In this document: positions 8,732-17,686 of the stretch, in pieces
How the letters are laid out: every line of letters starts with the position of its first letter
How positions within the stretch are numbered: position 1 is the stretch's first letter
Assembly (NCBI GenBank): GCA_002338565.1
Contig: DDIN01000008.1
Span: 1,059,567 to 1,123,566, forward strand
Reading direction: 5' to 3'
DNA from: Hyphomonadaceae bacterium UBA1849
Lineage (GTDB): Bacteria > Pseudomonadota > Alphaproteobacteria > Caulobacterales > Hyphomonadaceae
DNA: 64,000 bases
The notes under the pieces: model-generated
Database searches by the model: none
What the model was told of the DNA's origin: nothing
What the model saw: only the letters and a program-made list of their open reading frames with translations
Program-made: the position numbers and the translations under genes

Positions 8732-9353
8732 CCGGATCTCTCACATAAAGCGGGCTTGGTGCGCGGATGTCATCAGCATGGATGAGCTTTGCCCAGCGCG
8801 GAACACCTGAGGCTGTAATCTCGCACACATCCAGAGGCTGGTCCGGCAGAAAGTTTCGAATTGTGTCGACTGCGTCCGGTGTGCAGACCACAGAAATACC
8901 TGCGCTGACATATTCCGTCAGATCGTTTGCGCTTAGTTCGAACGGCTCGGAACGCTCCGTTCCCTGAATGCGCTGCGCCCAGAAGGTCTGATCCGGTGGC
9001 CTTAGTTTGGCAGGGATGAGCGCCAAAACCGGCCCGTCCTGAGGTTTGCTTACCAGCGCCTCAAGGCTTGTGATGCCGAAGGCCCGCTTGCCGTTTGCGA
9101 GCGCGAGGCCGCGTGCAAACGCAACGCCGATGCGAATGCCTGTAAAGCTGCCCGGGCCGACACAAACCGAGAACCGGTCAATCGCGCCCATGGCGATACC
9201 GGTTTCATCAAGAACCGACTGAACAAGCCCCGGCAGAAACTGATCATGACCGCGGCGCATCTTTTCTTCGCGAAACGCCAGAAGCGCGTCGTCTTTCAGA
9301 AGTGCTACGCCGCAGAACGGACCAGCCGTATGTATGCCGAGGCTAAGGCTCAT
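8700..9353 (-). CDS. tsaB: tRNA threonylcarbamoyladenosine biosynthesis protein TsaB
   Basis: Part of the TsaBDE complex that makes t6A37 in tRNA; an ASKHA-fold protein without its own glycoprotease activity. The 217 residues carry GIHTAGPFCGVAL near the start and the family signature GPGSFTGIRIG. The ATG start is at 9353. It lies 6 bp upstream of the nitroreductase stop within the same operon and overlaps rimI. Confidence 0.92.
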   Translation of the reverse strand: MSLSLGIHTAGPFCGVALLKDDALLAFREEKMRRGHDQFLPGLVQSVLDETGIAMGAIDRFSVCVGPGSFTGIRIGVAFARGLALANGKRAFGITSLEALVSKPQDGPVLALIPAKLRPPDQTFWAQRIQGTERSEPFELSANDLTEYVSAGISVVCTPDAVDTIRNFLPDQPLDVCEITASGVPRWAKLIHADDIRAPSPLYVRDPDAIPAKSPLL

Positions 9354-9359
9354 TGAATG

Positions 9360-9962
9360 TCAGAGAATCTGACAGGCGTCTTCAAACGCCAGACGCGGTG
9401 AGCGCGGGAAGAGCGCATCTTCATTGCCATAGCCGAGGCTACAGATGAAATTCGCTGTCCATTGTTCTGTTTCCGGGTTGGACTGGAAGAATTCCTTATC
9501 AACGCCGCCGCGATCGAAGCCGGACATTGGTCCGCAATCAAGACCCATAGAGCGTGCCGCGAGCATAAAATAAGCGCCTTGCAGCGTGCCATTGCGGAAT
9601 GCAGTTTCAGCGCGGTTTTGCGGATCGTTAAACCAGTCTTTTGCACCCGGATTGTGCGGGAAGAGCTCTGGAATCTTCTCCGGGAAATTCAGATCGTGCG
9701 CGATGATCACGGTCCATGGCGCTTTTAGCGTTTTTTCGCGGTTACCTTCGCTCATGAATGGAGCGAGGCGCTGCTTGGCGTCTTCAGAACGGATAAAGAC
9801 AAAGCGCGCCGGACAGCAGTTTGCGCTGGTCGGGCCAAACTTCATCAGATCGTATGTGCCACGGATCAGCGCTTCTTCGACGTCCTTGTCGGCCCAGTCA
9901 TTATGTGTGCGGGCTTCGCGGAAGATCTGGTCCAGACTTTCCGCAGGGAGTTGAGATGACAT
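9360..9962 (-). CDS. Nitroreductase-family protein, RutE/HadB-like
   Basis: A 200-residue FMN-dependent oxidoreductase of the nitroreductase fold. The segment KFGPTSANCCPARFVFI matches the malonic semialdehyde reductase (RutE) / HadB-RutE subfamily, as do length and overall layout. Substrates can be malonic semialdehyde or nitroaromatics; no other rut genes are near, so the role here is unknown. The start is ATG 9962. It lies 14 bp after the nfuA-like gene. Confidence 0.85.
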   Translation of the reverse strand: MSSQLPAESLDQIFREARTHNDWADKDVEEALIRGTYDLMKFGPTSANCCPARFVFIRSEDAKQRLAPFMSEGNREKTLKAPWTVIIAHDLNFPEKIPELFPHNPGAKDWFNDPQNRAETAFRNGTLQGAYFMLAARSMGLDCGPMSGFDRGGVDKEFFQSNPETEQWTANFICSLGYGNEDALFPRSPRLAFEDACQIL

Positions 9963-9976
9963 GTAAGAACTCCTGT

Positions 9977-10552
9977 TTAACCGAGTGCCTGCTCGACGGC
10001 AGTTACTTCCGGAACATAGTGGCGCATCATGTTCTCAATGCCCTGTTTGAGGGTCATTGTGGACGATGGGCAGCCGGCGCACGCGCCGCGCATGTGAAGG
10101 GTCACAACACCGGTTTCCGGATCGAAACGATCAAACACAATGTCACCGCCATCCTGTGCAACAGCAGGGCGAACACGTGTTTCGATCAGTTGTTTGATTT
10201 CCTCCACAATCTCTGCCGTGTCGCCTTCATAGACGATCTCTTCGCTGGTCGCGGCCTGATCAGCTGCTTCATCGATTACGGGCATGCCGGACATGAAATG
10301 GTCCATGATCGCGGCGAGTGTCATGGTTTTTACATGGCGCCAGTCGGACTCGGCGGTCTTGGTGACCGACACAAAATCTGCGCCAAGAAAGACGCGCGCT
10401 ACGCCCTGAACGTCGAACAGGCGTGTCGCGAGTGGTGAGACCTCACCTTCCTCAGCATTTGCGAAGTCACGCACACCGTCTTCCAATACCGGTTTTCCCG
10501 GTAGAAATTTCAGCGTGTCCGGATTCGGGGTGGCTTCAGTCTGAATGAACAT
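9977..10552 (-). CDS. nfuA: NfuA/NifU-type Fe-S cluster carrier
   Basis: A 191-residue iron-sulfur carrier. It has an N-terminal Nfu domain (MFIQTEATPNPDTLKFLPG) and a C-terminal NifU domain with the cluster-binding CxxC in MRGACAGCPSSTMTLKQG. It delivers Fe-S clusters to target enzymes; candidates in this window include MiaB and HemW. The start is ATG 10552. Bacteria with this N-domain/NifU layout resemble mitochondrial NFU1. Confidence 0.93.
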   Translation of the reverse strand: MFIQTEATPNPDTLKFLPGKPVLEDGVRDFANAEEGEVSPLATRLFDVQGVARVFLGADFVSVTKTAESDWRHVKTMTLAAIMDHFMSGMPVIDEAADQAATSEEIVYEGDTAEIVEEIKQLIETRVRPAVAQDGGDIVFDRFDPETGVVTLHMRGACAGCPSSTMTLKQGIENMMRHYVPEVTAVEQALG

Positions 10553-10599
10553 TTGAGACTCCTTATCGAGCCATGAAATGGAGGTCTATTAGCTCCAAA

Positions 10600-11541
10600 T
10601 CAACTCCTGTCACGGATATCTGTTGTGGTGGCAAGGTGATTTTCTTCCAGAACAGCTTCCAGTTCGCGCAGCGCGAAGATGGCGTCCTCCATCAGATAGG
10701 CGAGCGTCATCATGTCATTTCCGCCCAGAGAGAAGTCCCCAGGTTTCGGATTTGACACAATGAGCGGACGCAGCGCAAAGGCGCGCGCCAGGGTGTTTCT
10801 GGCTTTCTCACGGGCATCGCGAAAGCCCGGGTGGACAATATCATCAGTTTGCACTGCATTGAGCAGAGTCCCGACGGCGTAAATCTTGCCCATAATCCGG
10901 TAATAGTGGTCCGTTCGCGCGCGATTGAAGATTTCATGGTCATCGGATTGAACGGAGCGGCGAATGTCTGAGACGCTTTCCGATAGGATATCGGCATAGA
11001 GGGCAGCCTCGGCGCGCATGAGGTCCGCCATCGCGTCATTGTCCAGCACCGAGCGGGCGATCAGTCCATCAAACCGGCGCAGTGCTTGCGCGGCGGCAGA
11101 TAGCTGGTCTTCCGAGCCCTCACCTATCGCATTCAGGATCAAAGTGGCGGCGATTGAGAGATCCTCATTGCGGGTGCGTCCTGCCCGCGAGGTATCGGCG
11201 CGAAGATCTGCAAATAGCGCCAGCGTTTCTCTCAGCCCGTCCTGAAACGCCGGAACCGCGATCAACTGGTTTTGCGGATGCCATTCGGGAAGCGCGTCGG
11301 ACCAGTGTCGGACCTCAAATTCCGTCTGAATAAGCTCGATGGCGGCGCCAATACGCTGATCTGCCCAGACTTCGTCGCGGCTATTGTCAGCTATCTGGTC
11401 TGGCAGTTTATGAGAGAGCACCATGGTTGCCGGATAGGAGCCAAGGAGCGCGATGATGATCATCCCGCCGCCTATCGGTTTCCAATGGCGCAACCATCCA
11501 AACATGCTGCTTCCGGCCTTCTTCGCCCCGTCTCGAGACAT
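10600..11541 (-). CDS. Unknown membrane-anchored protein, possibly DUF2333-like
   Basis: A 313-residue protein with a cytoplasmic N-terminal stub, one hydrophobic segment (about residues 25-45, GGGMIIIALLGSYPATMVLS) and a long, mostly helical periplasmic part. The conserved-looking RTDHYYRIMGKIYAVGTLL stretch near residue 210 and the overall layout recall the DUF2333 family, but I would not insist on it. The start is ATG 11541. It lies between nfuA and the copper chaperone gene on the same strand. No function can be assigned. Confidence 0.7.
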   Translation of the reverse strand: MSRDGAKKAGSSMFGWLRHWKPIGGGMIIIALLGSYPATMVLSHKLPDQIADNSRDEVWADQRIGAAIELIQTEFEVRHWSDALPEWHPQNQLIAVPAFQDGLRETLALFADLRADTSRAGRTRNEDLSIAATLILNAIGEGSEDQLSAAAQALRRFDGLIARSVLDNDAMADLMRAEAALYADILSESVSDIRRSVQSDDHEIFNRARTDHYYRIMGKIYAVGTLLNAVQTDDIVHPGFRDAREKARNTLARAFALRPLIVSNPKPGDFSLGGNDMMTLAYLMEDAIFALRELEAVLEENHLATTTDIRDRS

Positions 11542-11617
11542 TGAGGTGAAGAATGAATACCCCTTACGGCGGGCACAAGGCCGGAGACTGCGATTCTTTT
11601 GAAGTTAAGCGCGGGCG

Positions 11618-12085
11618 CTAGTTACGCAGGCGTACTTCAGCTTCAGTTGAAACGAATTCGACCGAGTCGCCATACTGGATTTCCAGTGTGAGCGTGACGG
11701 TGTCGCCTTCGGTGAGGCCATCTTCGACGTCAAACAGCATGATGTGATCATGCAGCGGCGCAAACTCTGCCGTTTCGCCAGCGGGCAGAACAACAGACTC
11801 GACCTGACGCATGCGCATCACGCCATCATCCATCAAATGGGTGTGAAGTTCGGCTGTGCCTGCACGGTCGGCTGATGCTGCAACAATCTGCGCGTCCTCG
11901 GACGAGTTCGACGTCACGGTGAGGTAAGCGCCGGTGACATTGCGTCCTCCGGCAGGTGCACGGACAAATGCGTCAGTGACGACGAATGCCGGGCCAGTTG
12001 CTTCCTGGGTTGTCTCAGACGGTGTGGAGTTGCCGCATGCTGTAAGGCCAAGAATGGCTGTCGCGAGGAGTATTTTGCGGAGCAT
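11618..12085 (-). CDS. PCuAC-type periplasmic copper chaperone, predicted lipoprotein
   Basis: A copper(I)-binding chaperone of the PCuAC family, which passes copper to cytochrome oxidase. The Met/His-rich signature is visible as ELHTHLMDDGVMRMR, followed by a proline-glycine turn and PLHDHIML. I start at ATG 12085 (MLRKILLATAILGLTACGN), giving a lipoprotein signal with lipobox LTAC and 155 residues in all. The longer frame to 12151 would overlap trpS and put extra residues before the signal. No oxidase genes are in view. Confidence 0.87.
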   Translation of the reverse strand: MLRKILLATAILGLTACGNSTPSETTQEATGPAFVVTDAFVRAPAGGRNVTGAYLTVTSNSSEDAQIVAASADRAGTAELHTHLMDDGVMRMRQVESVVLPAGETAEFAPLHDHIMLFDVEDGLTEGDTVTLTLEIQYGDSVEFVSTEAEVRLRN

Positions 12086-12100
12086 GGGAGGGAATCCTTT

Positions 12101-12127
12101 ATGAAGGCGGTGACTTTCCGCCTTCAT
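12101..12127. other. Perfect 10-bp hairpin between trpS and the copper chaperone gene
   Basis: ATGAAGGCGG at 12101-12110 and its exact complement at 12118-12127 flank a 7-nt loop. There is no T-run after it on either strand, so it is not a standard intrinsic terminator. It lies directly before the ribosome-binding region of the copper chaperone mRNA and could be an RNA-stability or processing element. Confidence 0.6.
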
Positions 12128-12135
12128 AACGTGAC

Positions 12136-13170
12136 TCAGCCTTTTTTCCATAAGCCTATAATGTCGCGGACCTCATCAATAACCGGTTGCGCAATCGCTG
12201 ACGCTTTTTCTGCGCCCGCCGCGAGCACGGCATCAATCGCTGCCGGATCAGCCAGCCATTCATTAAAGGATTTTGTGACAGGCGAGAGGCCGTCCACCAC
12301 GACTTCAGCCAGTGCAGGCTTGAAGGCACCAAAGCCCTGACCGCCGAACTGGTTGATCACATCCTCTGAAGAGCAATTTGCCAGCGCCGCATAAATGCCG
12401 ACAAGATTTTCAGCTTCCGGACGACCCTTCAGGCCCTCAACCGTATCCGGCAGAGGTTCAGGGTCTGTCTTCGCCTTTTTGATCTTGCGCGCCATCATGT
12501 CTGCATCATCGGTGAGGTTGATGCGTGACAGATCGGATGGATCTGACTTCGACATTTTCTTCGTGCCGTCTTTCAGGCTCATAATACGCGCGCCCGGCCC
12601 TTGAATAAGGGGTTCCGGCTGCGGGAAGAAATCCGGCACATCATATTCGCGGTTAAACCGCTCGGCGATGTCGCGAGAGAGCTCAAGGTGCTGCTTCTGG
12701 TCTTCACCTACAGGCACGTGAGTTGCCTTATAGGCCAGAATGTCAGCGGCCTGCAGAACCGGATAGTCGAAAAGGCCAACGCTGGCGCGTTCCTTGTCCT
12801 TGCCGGCTTTTTCTTTGAACTGCGTCATGCGTTCCAGCCAGCCCATGCGGGCGACACAGTTGAAATACCAGCAAAGCTCGACATGTGCCGGAACGGCGGA
12901 CTGGGCGAAGATCACAGCCTTTTCAGGGTCAACGCCTGCCGCGAGGAATGCCGCTGCGATCTGACGTGTATTGGCTTGCAGCGCGCCCGGCTCCTGCGGA
13001 ATCGTCATGGCATGAAGATCGACCACGCTGAAAACGCAGTTATGTGTTTCCTGCAGGCGAACGAACTTCACCAATGCGCCAAGGTAGTTTCCGAGGTGGA
13101 GATTACCTGTTGGTTGTACGCCGGAGAATACAAGCTCCGGTCCGGAATATGTCGATGTGGTATCAGTCAT
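12136..13170 (-). CDS. trpS: Tryptophanyl-tRNA synthetase
   Basis: Charges tRNA-Trp. The 344-residue class I synthetase shows the HIGH-type motif TGNLHLGNYLGA near the N-terminus and KMSKS (KKMSKSDPSD) near residue 207. The start is ATG 13170, 10 bp downstream of murJ on the same strand. The murJ-trpS pairing and the neighbouring glnD are typical in alphaproteobacteria. Confidence 0.97.
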   Translation of the reverse strand: MTDTTSTYSGPELVFSGVQPTGNLHLGNYLGALVKFVRLQETHNCVFSVVDLHAMTIPQEPGALQANTRQIAAAFLAAGVDPEKAVIFAQSAVPAHVELCWYFNCVARMGWLERMTQFKEKAGKDKERASVGLFDYPVLQAADILAYKATHVPVGEDQKQHLELSRDIAERFNREYDVPDFFPQPEPLIQGPGARIMSLKDGTKKMSKSDPSDLSRINLTDDADMMARKIKKAKTDPEPLPDTVEGLKGRPEAENLVGIYAALANCSSEDVINQFGGQGFGAFKPALAEVVVDGLSPVTKSFNEWLADPAAIDAVLAAGAEKASAIAQPVIDEVRDIIGLWKKG

Positions 13171-13180
13171 GGCGGGTCAT

Positions 13181-14749
13181 CTACTCGACAGCGCGGCGTC
13201 GCACCAGCCCTTTTAGGTCAGAGATGCGGACTGCGCCGGTGATTATTGCGGAAATTGCGTAAGTCATCATGCCAAACAGGATGAAGATCATGGTGACGAC
13301 GAGTTTGCTATCGTAAATGTGCGTTTCGATCACCGCGCGATAACGCAGTACGGCAACAAGCACGACGGCCATCATCATGGTTGCCAGCAGGGCGCGAACG
13401 AGGCGTGACACCAGACGCGGGCCGGGCGTGTACCAGCCGCGCTTGATCAGCCCGCTGAACAGAAAGATCACATTGACCCAGGCCGCGGCGCTGGTGGCGA
13501 TTGCAAGGCCCGGAAAACCATAAGCGCCGTTTGATTGCAGCCAGAAGAACAGGCCAGCGCCCAGCACAGTGTTGATCACGACCGACCAGAGCGCAAAGGC
13601 CATCGGCGTTTTGGTATCTTCATGCGCGAAATAGGCAGGGGCCAGCACCTTGATCAAAACAAACGCCGGAACGCCCCACGCATAATGCATGAGCGCAAGC
13701 CCCGCATTATTGGCGTCCGAGGTCAGGAAGGCGCCGCGTGTAAAGAAGCCCTCGATCAGAAAGCCCGGCGCAACACCGAGCGCCGCTGCCGCTGGAAGCG
13801 TAAGAGCGAGCGCAAGACCAATGCCTTCATCCATAGTCGCGCGGCTCGTTTTACTGTCATCAGAGCGGGCAGCCCGCGACAGGCGCGGAAGGATCGCCAC
13901 ACCCACAGCCACACCCACGAGGCCTAGCGGCAGCTGGTAGAGGCGATCTGCATAATAAAGCCATGTCTTCGCGCCGACTTCAAAACTGGCCAGAGACTGG
14001 CTGACGATAATGTTGATCTGCGTGCCGCTCGCCGCAATCGTCCCGGGCAGGGCGAGTGCCATGACTTTTTTGACGCCGGGCGTAATGCGCGGAAGGCCAA
14101 TAATTGACAGTCGCACATTCTGGCGGCGCACACCCCAATAAAGAAGCAGCATCTGCAGGATGCCGGCTAGAAGTGTCGCCACCGCTGCCGCTTTTGCTGT
14201 CACATCCGGAGACGTGCTGACAAACGCTGCGCCGATCAGACAGATGTTCAGAAGCGTCGGAACAAAGGCTGACAGGAAAAACCGGCCACTTGAGTTCAGC
14301 ACGCCTGAGAGAAGCGCCGCGATCGACATACAGGTCAGATACGGCATGGTGATACGCGTTAAGAGGATCGCCAGATTGAAATTCTCGGTATCGTCTGCCT
14401 GTCCGCCATGCACCAGAAGCAAAAGCCATGGCATAGCGAACTGGGCCAGAATGGTGAGCGCGGCGGTGATTGCGAAGAGCACGCGCATCGCCTCTTCAGC
14501 CACTTTGGCAGCAGCCTCTGGCCCTTCAGCTTCCAGCGTGCGCGAGTAGGAGGGCACGAAGGCTGACGCAAACGCGCCTTCGGCAAAAATTCGGCGGAAC
14601 AGGTTTGGAAACATCAGCGCGGTTGTCCACGCATCACCGATCGGACCTGCACCAATTCGGGCAGCGAGAAACACGTCCCGCGTAAAGCCGAGCGCACGGC
14701 TCACCAGTGTCAGGCTCGATTGTACGAGCGTGTTACGAACCAGACTCAA
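13181..14749 (-). CDS. murJ: Lipid II flippase MurJ (MviN)
   Basis: An inner-membrane flippase that moves the peptidoglycan precursor lipid II to the periplasm. The 522 residues form about 14 hydrophobic segments of the MOP superfamily. The start LVSRALGFTRDVFLAARIGAG is characteristic of MurJ. The start codon is TTG at 14749, preceded by GGGGGA; later in-frame starts would trim the first helix. It lies between glnD and trpS. Confidence 0.95.
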   Translation of the reverse strand: MSLVRNTLVQSSLTLVSRALGFTRDVFLAARIGAGPIGDAWTTALMFPNLFRRIFAEGAFASAFVPSYSRTLEAEGPEAAAKVAEEAMRVLFAITAALTILAQFAMPWLLLLVHGGQADDTENFNLAILLTRITMPYLTCMSIAALLSGVLNSSGRFFLSAFVPTLLNICLIGAAFVSTSPDVTAKAAAVATLLAGILQMLLLYWGVRRQNVRLSIIGLPRITPGVKKVMALALPGTIAASGTQINIIVSQSLASFEVGAKTWLYYADRLYQLPLGLVGVAVGVAILPRLSRAARSDDSKTSRATMDEGIGLALALTLPAAAALGVAPGFLIEGFFTRGAFLTSDANNAGLALMHYAWGVPAFVLIKVLAPAYFAHEDTKTPMAFALWSVVINTVLGAGLFFWLQSNGAYGFPGLAIATSAAAWVNVIFLFSGLIKRGWYTPGPRLVSRLVRALLATMMMAVVLVAVLRYRAVIETHIYDSKLVVTMIFILFGMMTYAISAIITGAVRISDLKGLVRRRAVE

Positions 14750-14781
14750 ATCATCCCCCGTGAGCCAAGCTTATGGCTGTA

Positions 14782-17637
14782 TCAGAAACTGTCTGCTGAA
14801 CGAGCCTGCGCCAGCGTATGTGCCGGTGTACGCGGCGCGTTCTGTTCATCTGCGCCGAGTACATCCAGAAGATCAGTTGCGAGCGTGTCGACCAGCGTTT
14901 GTTCGGTCAGTTTGTCGCCCGCGGCAGTCTGCACATAAAACGTGTCTTGAATACGTTCGCCATAAGCCCCTGCGTGGGCAGAATGGAGTTTCAGCTCTTT
15001 ATTCGCCAGCGTCCGCGCCAGATCATACAGAAGTGCAGCACGTTCTTTGCCGGTCACTTCGATAATCGTGTATTCGGCAGAGCCGGAATTATCGAAAATA
15101 ACGTCCGGTTCGACCACAAAGGCGGCTTCGCGGCGGGCATTGATGGATTTGCGCTCACGGACATCGCCGACGCCCTTGAGCACCGCATCCATAACCTTTT
15201 TCTGCAAACGCTTCAGGCGCGAGCTTTCGCCAAGGCCGAACATGCGGCCATCTTCGTCCTGCAGGACGAAGAGGTCGAGCACCCCGCCCTCGCTGCCGGT
15301 ATAAATCTGGGCCGCCGCAATATGGGCTTCTTCGTTTACCAGTGCACCGACAATGTCAGAGAACAGGCCGGTCCGGTCGGTTGTGGCGACCATCAGCTCA
15401 ACGCTGGAAGATTGCGGTGAGACTTTGCACTCCACAATCGTTTCAGCGCCCGCATTTGTGAGCAGGTCATGCTGCCAGTCGAGTTCGTCTGGCACCTGGC
15501 TGGTCCAGTAACCGGCTTCCATTTGAGACATGAGCTCTGGCAGCTCGCCCTTTCGGGAAATGAGTGCTTTGCGCGCCTTGTCCGCCCGTGCGTTGAGATC
15601 GGATACGACATGGGTCTCTTCCACATCGTCCTGACCGAGCGCGGCTTCCGTCAGCTCGTAAAGTTCCTTCAGGAGCTGGCCTTTCCAGCCATTCCATACG
15701 TCCGGACCAACCGCGCGAATATCGGCAACGGTCAGGATGAGGAGCAGGCGCAGGCGTTCCAGTGAACCGACACGTTCTGCGAATTGCGTGACGGTTCGCG
15801 GGTCTGAAATATCCCGCTTCTGTGCGCAATCGCTCATTTCAAGGTGGTTGCGCACCAACCAGCCAATCAGCTCACACTCGGCTTCACCGACCCCGAGACG
15901 TTTGGAAGCCGCCATAGCCGTCTTTTCGCCTTCAACCTGCTGGTCGCCCAGGCCTTTGCCCGTGTCGTGAAGCAGCATGGCGAGATAAAGCGCGCGCTTA
16001 TGTTTCAGGAGCGGGAAGAGTTTATGGCCAAGCGGGAAGAGGCCCTTATCTTCGCCGCGTTCCATTTCTGCCAGCGCATCAATGGCGCGCAGCGTATGCT
16101 CGTCCACGGTGAAGTGGTGGTACATATTGAACTGTGTCTGCGCGACGATATCGCCAAATTCCGGTACCATCGTGCCCAGAACATCGGCTTCGTTCATCAT
16201 CCGCATAATCGGGCCGGGGTCCGACGTATTGATCAGCAGGTCGATGAAAAGCTGAGCCGCTTCAGGATCGGTCCGGTGGGTATCGTTGAAGCATTCAAGC
16301 GAGCGCGTGACAGCCGACAGCGCACGCGGGTGAATGTCCACATTATTGTCTTCGGCCAGTTTGAACAGGCGAAGCATTTCGACCGGTTTTTGCTGGAAGA
16401 AGGTTTCGTCCTCTACGTTCAGGCGACCGGCATCCATGACGAACCCGTCTTCAGAGATTTTCGGACCCTGCGTGAAGGGCAGGAAATGTAGAAGGTTCGG
16501 TTTGGCCTTTTGCTGGTCCGCTTCAAGCCGCGCACAGAGAATGCGGGTGAGAGATCCGACGGTTTTGGCTTCGAGGAAATAGCGCTTCATGAAGCGCTCG
16601 ACGCCCATGCGCTCCCCGACATCCTCAAAGCCCATGCGTGAGGCAATTTCAGGCTGAAGATCAAAGCTCAGGCGCTCTTCCGGACGGCCCGTCAGATAGT
16701 GGATGTGACAGCGCACGGTCCACAGGAAACGACCGGCATCGCGGAAAGCCTGTGCTTCGTCTTCGGTGAAGACTTCGCGCTGGGCCAGCATGTCTTCCAG
16801 TGTCGTGCCGCCATAGGCATGGCGTACCAGCCAGAACAGGGTTTGCAGATCGCGCAGCCCGCCTTTGCCTTCTTTGACATTCGGCTCGACAACGTAACGA
16901 CTATCACCTTGCTTTTTATGGCGTTTATCGCGCTCGTCCAGTTTGGCTGCGATGAACTGGCTCGCGCGGCCTTTGATCAGATCATCATGATAACGCTTGC
17001 GCAGATTTTCATAAATCTGCTCGTCGCCGCAGATATAGCGGGCATCCAGAAGGGCGGTTTCTGTGTTGAGGTCTTCTTTGGCGAGACGGATGCATTCATC
17101 GACATTGCGGAAGGCATTGCCGACTTTCAGGCCCATATCCCACATCATGTAGAGCATGTACTCGATGACGCTCTCAGCCCATGGCGTCTGCTTGTAGTTT
17201 CGCAGGAAGAGGAGGTCGATGTCGGATGACGGCGCAAGCACGTTGCGGCCATACCCACCAACGGCCAGCACGGCCAGCTTTTCGCCTTCTGTGCGGTTGG
17301 AGTCGCCGTAAACAATCGTGGTGGTGAACCAGTAAAGCGTAGCGATCACTTCATTCTGAACGGCGGCTAGCATGCGCGCCACATCAAGGCCATCAATGCC
17401 GGCATTGAGGCGTTCCTGAGCAATCATGCGTCCGCGGAATAATGCGCCGTGCAAAAGGTCCATCGCGCGGTCACGCAGTTCTTTATCCTGCGGCATATGA
17501 TCGAGCGCGGCAGCTTCCAGCTGGACTTTAAGCTTGCGGGTTTCGATGACCGAGTCGATCCGCCAGGGTTTTGGCGCGCCTCCGAAAGGCTTGGACTGGT
17601 TTGCAATTTCGGTCTTACTGAGAGGAAGTGTCGGCAT
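14782..17637 (-). CDS. glnD: Bifunctional uridylyltransferase/uridylyl-removing enzyme GlnD
   Basis: The nitrogen sensor that uridylylates and deuridylylates PII proteins according to glutamine level. The 951 residues show the nucleotidyltransferase signature GGYGRNVLAPSSDIDLLFL (about residue 127), an HD domain (LAMLLHDTGKG, about residue 557) and two C-terminal ACT domains (starting near 745 and 865) that sense glutamine. The start is ATG 17637. It lies 49 bp after mutS and 32 bp before murJ on the same strand. Confidence 0.97.
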   Translation of the reverse strand: MPTLPLSKTEIANQSKPFGGAPKPWRIDSVIETRKLKVQLEAAALDHMPQDKELRDRAMDLLHGALFRGRMIAQERLNAGIDGLDVARMLAAVQNEVIATLYWFTTTIVYGDSNRTEGEKLAVLAVGGYGRNVLAPSSDIDLLFLRNYKQTPWAESVIEYMLYMMWDMGLKVGNAFRNVDECIRLAKEDLNTETALLDARYICGDEQIYENLRKRYHDDLIKGRASQFIAAKLDERDKRHKKQGDSRYVVEPNVKEGKGGLRDLQTLFWLVRHAYGGTTLEDMLAQREVFTEDEAQAFRDAGRFLWTVRCHIHYLTGRPEERLSFDLQPEIASRMGFEDVGERMGVERFMKRYFLEAKTVGSLTRILCARLEADQQKAKPNLLHFLPFTQGPKISEDGFVMDAGRLNVEDETFFQQKPVEMLRLFKLAEDNNVDIHPRALSAVTRSLECFNDTHRTDPEAAQLFIDLLINTSDPGPIMRMMNEADVLGTMVPEFGDIVAQTQFNMYHHFTVDEHTLRAIDALAEMERGEDKGLFPLGHKLFPLLKHKRALYLAMLLHDTGKGLGDQQVEGEKTAMAASKRLGVGEAECELIGWLVRNHLEMSDCAQKRDISDPRTVTQFAERVGSLERLRLLLILTVADIRAVGPDVWNGWKGQLLKELYELTEAALGQDDVEETHVVSDLNARADKARKALISRKGELPELMSQMEAGYWTSQVPDELDWQHDLLTNAGAETIVECKVSPQSSSVELMVATTDRTGLFSDIVGALVNEEAHIAAAQIYTGSEGGVLDLFVLQDEDGRMFGLGESSRLKRLQKKVMDAVLKGVGDVRERKSINARREAAFVVEPDVIFDNSGSAEYTIIEVTGKERAALLYDLARTLANKELKLHSAHAGAYGERIQDTFYVQTAAGDKLTEQTLVDTLATDLLDVLGADEQNAPRTPAHTLAQARSADSF

Positions 17638-17686
17638 GAGGTGCTTCTATCGCGATTTCAGGGTGTTTTGCCAGCGCTTTAGAAGA

